Made by a program: the position numbers and the translations under genes
Notes under the pieces: model-generated
The model's input: the letters and a program-made list of their open reading frames with translations, nothing else
Databases searched by the model: none
Told to the model about the DNA's origin: nothing
Shown here: positions 53,392 through 61,321 of the stretch, one piece after another
Position numbering within the stretch: position 1 is the first letter of the stretch
Layout: each line of letters opens with the position of its first letter
Origin: Mesotaenium endlicherianum
Lineage: Eukaryota; Streptophyta; Zygnematophyceae; Zygnematales; Mesotaeniaceae
NCBI GenBank assembly: GCA_009602735.1
Contig: WELA01007584.1
Span: 78,333 to 139,653 of the forward strand
DNA length: 61,321 nt
Reading direction: 5' to 3'

Positions 53392-56300
53392 ATGGGTCCT
53401 GCTGAACTGGATTCACTATGCATGCCTGACAACCAGATAAAGGAGACCATCAGCAATATAGACGTCCAGAGAGTGCACACTCTGGATGCTCTTGTTCCAC
53501 CTGATGTCCAACATTTCTTTGCTACGTCAGGAGAACAATGCGAAAGTCAGGAAAAGACAGTCCCCCCTATCCTACTGCATTGCATGATTGCAGGTAGGAA
53601 GGTGAGGGCATTTGTTGACGGAGGGGCGTCACATACTTTTATCCACAAGGACTTAGTTAAGCGGCTAAGGCTGCCTACTGTCACCCAAGGGAATAGAAAA
53701 ATATTCCTTGGAGATGCCTCAAGTATCCCGGGAGGAGTTATAACCAAGCCTATTGAGGTCCAGTTAGGTTCTGGCATTGCAGTTCTAACTGAAACGCTTA
53801 CATTTGAGGTACTCAACACTGGCTTTTATGATCTCGTGCTAGGCAGGTCCTGGCTTAATAGACATCAAGCTGAAGTGTGTTGGAGCAGAGGTACAGTTAA
53901 AGTGAGAGGAGCCAGTGATGGGCAGACTGACTTGGCACCCACCAGTGCTCTTCCTCTTGTCCTGTGTGGATGGCAGATGAAGGAAAAGAAGAGGCTTCCA
54001 GAAGGATGCAAGTTGCTGAATGTAACGGAGTTCGTCAAAAGCTGGAACCAGAAGGAAGAGAGAATGTTCTGTCTGCTGCTAAGAGAGGTACCTCCTCAAC
54101 CTGAAGAAGTGGTTGAGAAAGAGGTAAGCCCTCCGGAGCACCCTACTGCTGCCAAACTTGTTGCTCAGTACACGGATGTTTTTAACATGCCTCCGAGACT
54201 ACCACCTAAGAGGGAAGTAGATCTTAGGATTGATTTACTACCTGGGAGTCAGCCACCATGGCAACGCACTTACGGCTTGTCTTACGTGGAGAGTGAGGAG
54301 TTGAAGACACAAATTGCAGAGCTTGAGGAAAATGGTTATATTTCCCCCAGTAAATCACCTTACGGCGCACCCATCCTATTTGTTAAGAAAAAGGATGGCA
54401 GTATGCGGATGTGTGTGGATTACAGAGCCCTGAACAGAATTACAATAAAGAACAAGTATGCCTTACCCAAAATAGGGGACTTGCTTGATACCCTGTCTGG
54501 TGCTAAGGTGTTCAGTAAGATAGATCTCAAGAGTAGTTACCATCAAATCAGAATTGCTGAGGGGGATGAACACAAGACTGCCTTCCGCACACGTTATGGA
54601 CACTATGAGTTCAACGTGATGCCATTTGGACTGACTAATGCTCCTGCGACCTTCATGGGTGCTATGAATGACATTTTCAGGCCTTATTTGGATAAGTTTG
54701 TGCATGTTTTCCTGGATGATATTCTAATTTTCTCTAAAGATGAAGCTCAGCACACTGAACACTTAAAGACCGTCATGAACACTCTGAGAAAAAAATCACT
54801 TATATGCTAAAATGAGCAAGTGTGATTTCTTTAAAAAGAGTATTGACTGCTTAGGCCACGTTGTCAGTAAAGAAGGCATCAGTGTGGATCCTAAGAAAGT
54901 CCAGACCATAAGGGACTGGCCAGTACCACAGTCTGTCTCTGAAGTTAGATCCTTCCTCGGGTTGGCTAACTACTTTGAGAGATTTGTTGAGAATTATTCT
55001 ACAAAGGCCAGTAAACTGAATGACCTTACTAAGAAAGACATAGGGTACGTGTGGGGTGAAGAGCAGCAGGCTGCCTTTCAGACCCTTAAAGATGCCCTTT
55101 GTTCTGCCCCGGTGCTAGCCGTGTATGACCCCAGCAAACCGGTGCACGTGGTCACTGATGCCTCTGACTTCGCCATGGGTGCTATTTTGTTGCAGCCTGC
55201 TGACAAAACCACAAAGGATGGTAAGGTACGGAAGGAGTGGCACCTTGTGTTATAGGAGTCTATGAAATTTAATCCAGAAGAGATTAATTACTCAATACAT
55301 GATAAAGAACTGCTAGCTATCATTCATGTGCTCAAACAGTGGAGAGCATACTTACATGGTAAAGCTTTTAAGGTGATTACAGATCATCTAGCTCTGACTC
55401 ACTTTCAAAAGAAGTCCAAGCTGTCAAGGAGGGAGAGCCGCTGGAGCCAGATGCTGGAGCAGTTCCAAGTCCAGATCGACTACAAACCAGGGAAGTTGAA
55501 TCCAACTGATGCACTCTCTAGAAGACCTGACTTGCAAGAACGGAACTTTAGTCAGCATGCTGTAGATAAAGTCCTGTGTGCACTCACTTCACTAAAGGTG
55601 AAAAAGTCCTTCCTTGAACAATTTAGGAAAGCCTACCTTTCTGACCTAATATTTGAGCCCAGCCCCACTACTGGTGTGTGTCGCTCTACTGCACTCGGGT
55701 ACCGGCTTAAAGCAGGGGTCTGGGTGACTGAAACCACTCCAGGAAAGCTGAAGCTGGTCATTCCTAATAATTTGGAAATAAGGTCTCTCTTACTGAGTCA
55801 AGCGCATGACAGTTTACTGGGTGGGCATTTGGGGCAGGCCAAAACTGTTGGCAAACTGGCAAAACATTATCATTGGGAGGGATTACCACGGGAGGTCTTG
55901 AAATATGTGAAGTCCTGTAATCAATGTCAAAGAAATGAGTCTAGGCACACACTATATCCATGGACTGGGTGGTCACACTATCGAGAACTGCCAATGGGCA
56001 TGATTCAACACTGGTAGTCGTGGATAAACTGAAAAAAATGGTTATTTTTATTCCCACAACTGTCAAAGTGACCGCACCCGAAACGGCGAGGCCGTTTTAC
56101 AACCATGTAGTATGCCAACATGGGCTCCCCTCTAATATTATCTCAGATAGAGACTCAAAATCTACCTCGAAGTTTTGGAGAGCTTTAATGGGGTTAATGG
56201 GAGTCAAACAGTTGCTCAGCACAGCTAGCCACCCTCAGACTGATGGGCAGACTAAAAGAACTAACCGAGCCTTGCAGGAGGTGCTGAGAGCATATATTAA

Positions 56301-56916
56301 CCAAAAACAAGACAATCCGGTCTCCCTCCAGTTAACTCAGGAGTTTGCTGACACCCTGTCAGAAGTCCAACAAAACCTGCACAAAGCCCAAGAAAATCAA
56401 CAAAAATACGCTAATCAGCACTGTCGCGAGCTGACATTTTCTAAGGGCGATTTGGTCAAACTACATTCTCGACACCTGTACCTGCCTGGTGTGGTCAAGA
56501 AAAAGCTTGGTCCTGTCTGGGTCGGTCCATATTCGGTGGTGCGCCGTGTCGGTCAGAATGCTTACAAACTGAAAATGCGAGCACACTACAAGAGTCACCC
56601 AGTCTTTAATGTCTCTTTCCTGGAACCGTACATCAAAGGTGAGACACTGTTCACCGGTCGGTTACCTGTCCAACCAAGACCGATCCCCGCTGTCAGAGAG
56701 GGTGACGCTGAGGAATATGAGGTCGAGGAGATTTTAGACGCTCGCTCTGTCCGTCGATCGTCTAAATATGTCATGAAGTACCTCATCCGATGGAAAGCTT
56801 ACGATGCCTCTGGGGACACTTGGGAATTTAAAGATCAGCTGACCAATGCCAAAGGGGCGTTGAAATGGTTCCACCTTTGGGCGGCTGGGGCACCTCCCTC
56901 GCAGTCATTTCCGTAG
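53392..56916 (+). pseudogene. pol: R7 pol
   Basis: The PR-RT part is open to 54810 (VDGGAS, VFLDDIL). A run of seven A near 54789 shifts the frame, TAG interrupts at 55253, and sequence is lost at 55955 around the integrase catalytic Asp. A further deletion near 56315 joins QKQDN to PVSLQ, removing about 50 codons of integrase. The C terminus keeps GPYSVV and a full chromodomain (YLIRWKAY, DTWEF). Confidence 0.9.
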
Positions 56917-56928
56917 CCGGGGACTGGT

Positions 56929-57012
56929 GACAGGAGGTCCTGTCTCCATATAAGTTGGAGGGGAATGTGACAGCTTGTGACTGTCAGCCCACCTTTAAAA
57001 TTAAGTTGGAGG
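56929..57012 (+). promoter_or_regulatory. R7 internal PPT-like motifs and hairpin
   Basis: GACAGG-AGGT-CCTGTC (56929..56944), TAAGTTGGAGGGG (56951..56963) and a second TTAAGTTGGAGG (57001..57012), after which R8 begins. Confidence 0.5.
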
Positions 57013-57017
57013 AAGTG

Positions 57018-57737
57018 TGAAATGAATCGACTTACCAAATAAGCGATTAACAATCAATAAAGATCTTTATATCAACAAGTAATCTTTATGGCGATTTCCG
57101 TTAGCTGGTTAAACGGCAAAGGACAATACACTAGCAGTGAATAATACTCGTAAGTCAAATGCGAGTAAACTAGCATCAATAACGCAGATCAGTAAACTCA
57201 TACATAAGCAAGGTTAGAAGACAGTGCGTATCAATGGCTTCTCGCCTTGGATTCAGATCTCTCTCAGTAAGCTGTACAGGAGAGTTGGCCTCGTTTCCGA
57301 ATGCCGAACTCGAGGGCAATGCCTAGCATATGTACATGGAATGAGTTTACTGTTCAACGGTTAGTGCGATGGCACCGCCTACCCGGGAGTTAACCACGTT
57401 GGTAGGACCTCGGTTAACCAAATCCACCGCCATCTCCCATCATCCCGAATAGCCATCCATCATAGGGATGTCATCTGGCTATTCATCTAGCATATCGCAC
57501 TTAGATGCATATCAAGGCAGTTCGCTGCTACCGAGTACGGAAGTCAGCTGGCTGTCAAAGAATGGGTCACCAAGCTGACTTATATGGACTTCAGCCTGCT
57601 GCTTCCGGCTGAATCATTAAACTGATAATTATGTAAAGTCCAGCAGACTGACTACTAACTAAAGTTCAACAGGCTGAACTTGATTAACTATTATATTTAA
57701 ATGAAAATTATATCCACTAATATACTGATTCATTACA
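57018..57737 (-). repeat. R8 3' LTR
   Basis: 720 bp, TGAAATGAATCGACTTACC...GATTCATTACA. Confidence 0.95.
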
Positions 57738-57773
57738 ATCCCTCCAACTTAACTTGTTGTCGCCTCGACAACA
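57738..57773 (-). promoter_or_regulatory. R8 polypurine tract and hairpin
   Basis: AAGTTGGAGGGAT abuts the LTR. The hairpin TGTTGTCG-AGG-CGACAACA occupies 57773..57755. Confidence 0.8.
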
Positions 57774-57862
57774 TTAAACTGCAGAAAGTTTAAATAAGGG
57801 AACTGAACCTGACCAGTCTCCCTTACTGACTGCCTCTTCAGTCTGTCACCTTAAGGGGTTGT

Positions 57863-59527
57863 TCATGGGGCTTCAGGGTCAGGAGACGGAGATCTGGACC
57901 TAGATCTGGACAGCCCTCTAGGTCTGTCAGCTGGCCTTCTAAGGAACCCTGTTTGCTCTAAAGTTGGACCTCGAGGATAACGGAGGATGGTAGCCTGCTC
58001 TTCAACCACTTGGGTGTTGATCCCCACATAGACAGGCATTCCAGTAGGATGCTGAAATACATTGGCTAGAGGTACATGCCCCTGAGCGGAGGGGGAGGCT
58101 GGCATACCTCTGGCCCACCCGCGTGTCCCTCTTCTGACACCCCTGTCCTCTGGGGATTTCTGTCTGTGTTTGCTGCCGAGTACAGTCAGATCAGCTTCTT
58201 CCCCTGCTTGGGCAGGTGGACTGGGGGAGCGAGCGCGGGGTCCAGTTGTCGCCATAACGGGGATCACATTCCACACACCTGATCGTGGTTCTTTAGGAAG
58301 TGCCACTGCCTGTCCCTGGGTATCCTGAGTACCTGCTGCTGATGCTTCTCCTCTGCCTTGTTCTTCTTCCTCATCCTCCTCATCCTCCTCCTCGGAGAGA
58401 GTAGGGGTCTCGTCCACTAAGTCGTCCTGCTCCCTAGTAGACATGGAGTAGTCTACCGACCTCCCTTTCTTAGGGCGCGCTGGAGGTTGCTTGGCCTTCA
58501 GCCTACTGATATCTATCCGGCCTGCATTCTTTGCCCATTTGACAAAGGCATGCTTTCCCTTAGAGAAGTACTCTCTTCCCCTCCTCCTATGTTCCTTGGT
58601 CTCTGCATTCATATTGCTCAGGCATCCATTCAGCCTGGGGTCCCAAGGGGCAATGTGAGGTGGTAGGATGAGATAGCCGTCTAGGCCATAGTGGAAGTCA
58701 TCCGGTTGGGCTCGGTCACACTCCTGCTTCTTATTTGTGACGGTCATCCACCTCCAGTCTGTTGGCTGCTGGTAGTACTGGGGTCCGTGCTCAGCCTTCC
58801 TCAGTTTACACGGGAACCAGTGGGGAGAGAACATCTGCTGTCCTGCTTCCCTGGCCAAGTACTCCCAGCTCCTTCTCTCAACTTCATTGTAAGCTGGCAG
58901 GAGTGTGAGGTAGAATACCGTATCCTTAAAGCTATCGGGCCGCATGCTCACCATCCGGATGAGTCTCTGATCTCCCACTATTCCCGGTATGGGGACCGGC
59001 TTGTCCTCTGAATCATCTGCGAGATACCGGGCCTGCTCTGCTGTATAGCCCACCATCTTAGCATAATCTTCGTAAAGGACCACGCCGGTGTGTGTCTCGA
59101 TGTACCTGTCCAGTGCTGTAGCTCCTTCCTTCTGTAGCAGTGTTGTCTGTTCCAGCCTGTTGATCTCCTGGGCTGCCAGCAATGCTTCCTTCAGGTTATC
59201 GAAGTTTTGGCCACCCACCACAGTATACCTGTAAGTGGCCAAGCTCTTCTGTCTGTCCGCTTCAATCTTTTTTCTTTTCTCCTCTTCTGCCGCTGCCGCT
59301 TCTTCTTGCTGTTTCTTCTGTCTCTCCTCCTCAGCCTTCCTGAGGTTTTCCGCTTCCTGATCCTTCTTCCTCTGTGCCTCTTCTGCCGCCTCTTGTTGCT
59401 TGCGGACCCTTTCTTGTTCTCTCCTGGTGAGGGACGTCGCCGCCAGCTCCTTCTGGTATTGCTCCATTGTCCTCCTGGCTTCTTCTGCCTTGCGCTTTCT
59501 GTCCTCCTTTTGTGTGGTGGGCGCCAT
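57863..59527 (-). CDS. R8 ORF3, type A, intact (554 aa)
   Basis: The best full-length ORF3. The start MAPTTQKEDRKRK is chosen because CAG|G is directly upstream. Coiled coil spans about 8-95 (Glu/Lys/Arg/Gln/Ala). The conserved central region is about 97-345: YRYTVVGGQNFDNL, YEDYAKMVGYTAEQA, VPIPGIVGDQRLIRM, DSFKD, YNEVERRSWEYLARE, PTDWRWMTV, LPPHIAPWDPRL, FSKGKHAFVKWA. Then come a basic PKKGRSVDYS linker, the acidic run EEEDEEDEEEEQ and GHVPLANVFQHPTGMPVYV. A GLSRSRSRSPSPDPEAP end resembles an RS-type tail. No Cys/His finger, signal peptide or transmembrane helix is seen. Role unknown; its place corresponds to env of retroviruses. It differs little from R1 ORF3, chiefly in the C-terminal third. 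Confidence 0.85.
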   Translation of the reverse strand: MAPTTQKEDRKRKAEEARRTMEQYQKELAATSLTRREQERVRKQQEAAEEAQRKKDQEAENLRKAEEERQKKQQEEAAAAEEEKRKKIEADRQKSLATYRYTVVGGQNFDNLKEALLAAQEINRLEQTTLLQKEGATALDRYIETHTGVVLYEDYAKMVGYTAEQARYLADDSEDKPVPIPGIVGDQRLIRMVSMRPDSFKDTVFYLTLLPAYNEVERRSWEYLAREAGQQMFSPHWFPCKLRKAEHGPQYYQQPTDWRWMTVTNKKQECDRAQPDDFHYGLDGYLILPPHIAPWDPRLNGCLSNMNAETKEHRRRGREYFSKGKHAFVKWAKNAGRIDISRLKAKQPPARPKKGRSVDYSMSTREQDDLVDETPTLSEEEDEEDEEEEQGRGEASAAGTQDTQGQAVALPKEPRSGVWNVIPVMATTGPRARSPSPPAQAGEEADLTVLGSKHRQKSPEDRGVRRGTRGWARGMPASPSAQGHVPLANVFQHPTGMPVYVGINTQVVEEQATILRYPRGPTLEQTGFLRRPADRPRGLSRSRSRSPSPDPEAP

Positions 59528-59558
59528 CCTGCACATGTAACCAGGGCACAAGTTAGTA
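59528..59558 (-). promoter_or_regulatory. Candidate 3' splice site for ORF3A mRNA (R8)
   Basis: TACTAAC (59558..59552), then ACATGTGCAG|G before the ATG, as in R1. Confidence 0.5.
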
Positions 59559-59730
59559 GGATATGGACCTTTGTCATAGGGATTGCAGGAAGTATGTTAG
59601 TATTTAGTATAGTGGCTTCGCTGCTGTTTACCTTACAGGATGATTGCTAAAAGTTGACGTAGTTGCGATGCGCTACACATAAACGTATGAGTGTGTTTTT
59701 ATCGCTCTCGCTCACTAACTGTCATATATT

Positions 59731-59767
59731 TTCCCCTCCAACTTAAATGGAGACAGGACCGCCTGTC
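59731..59767 (-). promoter_or_regulatory. R8 internal hairpin/PPT-like module
   Basis: GACAGG-CGGT-CCTGTC followed by TTTAAGTTGGAGGGGAA in element sense. The adjacent spacer is about 135 bp shorter than in R1. Confidence 0.5.
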
Positions 59768-59794
59768 ACCTTCCCGTGTCAACTGAAATGACAG

Positions 59795-61321
59795 TTACGG
59801 AGGGACTTTAGCGGCCCGAAGGTGGAACCGTGTCAACGCCCCTTTGGCATTGGTCAAATGGTCCTTAAACTCCCAAGTGTCCCCAGAGGCATCGTAACCC
59901 TTCCATCGAATGAGGTATTTCATGACATATTTAGACGATCGACGGACCGAGCGAGCGTCTAAAATCTCATCGACCTCATATTCCTTAGGGTCGCCGTCCC
60001 GGACAGCGGGGACCGGTCCCGGTTGGACAGGGAACCGACCTGTGAACAGTGTATCACCTTTGATGTATGGTTCCAGGAAGGAGAATTTAAAGACCGGGTG
60101 CCCCTTGTATTGAGCTGACATGTTCAATTTGTAAGCATTCTGACCGACACGACGGACCACCGAATATGGACCGACCCAGACAGGGCCAAGCTTTTTCTTG
60201 ACCACACCAGGGAGGTACAGGTGCTGAGAATGCAGTTTGACTAAATCCCCCTTGGAAAATGTCAGTTCCCGACGGTGTTGATTAGCGTATTTTTGTTGGT
60301 TTTCTTGGGCCGTGTGCAAGTTTCGTTGGACTTCTGACAGGGTGTCAGCAAACTCCTGAGTTAACTGGAGGGAGACCGGGTTGTCAATCCCTTCAGGGTG
60401 AGTTAAAGATTCCCCTAGCACATCTAGAGGAGACTTAGGGACTCTACCCAGGCTGAGTTCAAAAGGAGTCTTGCCCGTTGACGCGTGCACCGCACTGTTG
60501 ACCGCAAACTGAATTTGAGGCAACAGGTCATCCCAATTATCTTGTTTTTGGTTAATATATGCTCTCAGCACCTCCTGCAGAACTCGGTTAGTTCTTTCAG
60601 TCTGCCCATCAGTCTGAGGGTGGTTTGCTGTGCTGAGCAGCTGTTTGACTCCCATTAACCCCATTAAAGCTCTCCAGAACTTAGAGGTGAATTTTGAGTC
60701 TCTGTCTGAGATGATATTAGAAGGGAGCCCATGTTGGCATACTACATGGTTGTAAAACTGTCTCGCTGTTTCGAGTGCAGTCACTTTGACAGTTGTGGGG
60801 ATAAAAATGACCATTTTTGTCAGTTTATCCACGACTACCAGTATTGAATCATGCCCGTTGGCAGTTCTTGGTAGTGAGACCACCCAGTCCATGGATATAG
60901 TTTCCCAGCGTCCCGCTGGGATGGGTAGCGGTTGCAAGAGACCTCCGGGTGGTGTGTGCCGAGACTTATTTCTCTGACACTGGTCACAGGACTTGACATA
61001 TTTCAAGACCTCCCGGGGTAACCCCTCCCAATGATAATGTTTTGCCAGTTTGCCAACAATTTTGGCCTGCCCCAAATGTCCACCCAGGAGGCTGTCATGT
61101 GCTTGACTCAGTAAGAGAGACCAGCTTCAGCCTGCCTGAAGTGGTTTCAGTCACCCAGACCCCTCCCTTGAGCTTATACCCGAGTGCGGTAGCACGACAC
61201 ATGCCAGTGGTGGGGCTGGGCTCAAATGTTGGGTCAGAAAGGTAGGCTTTCCTAAGTTGTTCAAGGAAGGACTTTTTCACCTTTAGTGAAGTGAGTGCAC
61301 ACAGGACTTTATCTACAGCAT
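59795..61321 (-). pseudogene. pol: R8 pol, C-terminal part (one deletion)
   Basis: Integrase is complete from the CDQCQRNK finger through [24 protein letters not shown] and GPYSVV, then the chromodomain (YLIRWKGY, DTWEF) to the stop at 59795. Upstream, a 26-bp deletion at about 61122, between GACC repeats, shifts the frame before the zinc-finger region. The rest is cut by the window edge. Confidence 0.9.

Larger units (their letters stand above)
51562..57017 (+). mobile_element. R7: decayed chromovirus, plus strand
   Basis: Truncated 5' LTR, PBS, gag, frameshift signal, pol and internal PPT-like motifs, then cut by R8 before ORF3. The spacer resembles that of ORF3B elements. Many stops and deletions are present. 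Confidence 0.9.
57018..61321 (-). mobile_element. R8: chromovirus with intact ORF3A, truncated by the window
   Basis: 3' LTR 57018..57737, PPT/hairpin, ORF3A, internal module and pol C-terminal half. The left target-site copy would be AAGTG (57013-57017). The 5' part lies beyond the edge. Confidence 0.9.

Overview
This window is eukaryotic nuclear DNA. It has GT-AG introns, a eukaryotic-type iron permease, a Janus/PHPT-like phosphohistidine phosphatase gene, and about 54 kb of nested LTR retrotransposons. The chromodomain-bearing Ty3/gypsy elements (chromoviruses) and tRNA-iMet-type primer sites suggest a plant or green-algal lineage. A charophyte such as Chara is a guess, not a conclusion. 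Ten sites carry N bases: nine single Ns, most of them flanked by direct repeats, and one 339-base gap. Several apparent frame breaks are therefore scaffold artefacts.

Layout. 1-2933: a four-exon gene model ending in a clear PHPT1-like C terminus; its 3' part is repeated exactly 913 bp further on across a single N. 4074-5169 (minus): an FTR1-type iron permease with one small intron near the start. 5260-6510: short-period tandem repeats upstream of FTR1. 7290 to the end: retrotransposons, which I name R0-R8, plus solo LTRs S1-S3. R0 (7290..8204, resuming 17178) is a degraded LTR element holding R1 (8205..17177, TSD CCGGC). R2 begins at 17352. Its 3' LTR is split by R3 (17812..34691, TSD CACAC), a large non-coding element. 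R3 is split by R4 (19869..30695, TSD ATGAC), and R4 is split by solo LTRs S1 (TSD TCTTT) and S2 (TSD CAGGA). Right of R3, R2 resumes. It carries solo LTR S3 (TSD GCGCA) and is then cut by R5 (37829..42986, plus strand, a different gypsy family). R5 is cut by R6 (42987..51564, minus). R6 meets R7 (51562..57017, plus) head to head through a palindromic LTR junction. R8 (57018 to the edge, minus) sits in the 3' end of R7.

The main family (R1, R2, R4, R6, R7, R8) is a chromovirus with an unusual retrovirus-like plan. Gag is followed by pol in the -1 frame, through a UUUAAAA heptamer, a 7-nt spacer and a perfect 10-bp hairpin. After integrase and chromodomain there is a third, env-position ORF (ORF3, about 554 aa). 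ORF3 is a coiled-coil protein of no family I recognise, in two divergent types A and B. Its ATG lies directly behind a CAG|G splice-acceptor-like site with a CTAAC motif 24-25 nt upstream. ORF3 is bracketed by two copies of a hairpin plus polypurine module, one between pol and ORF3 and one next to the 3' LTR. The same module also occurs twice in the non-coding R3, which suggests cis-acting function and mobilisation of R3 in trans. R1 looks intact apart from single-N artefacts. R8 carries an intact ORF3. The other copies carry stops, frameshifts, deletions or insertions.
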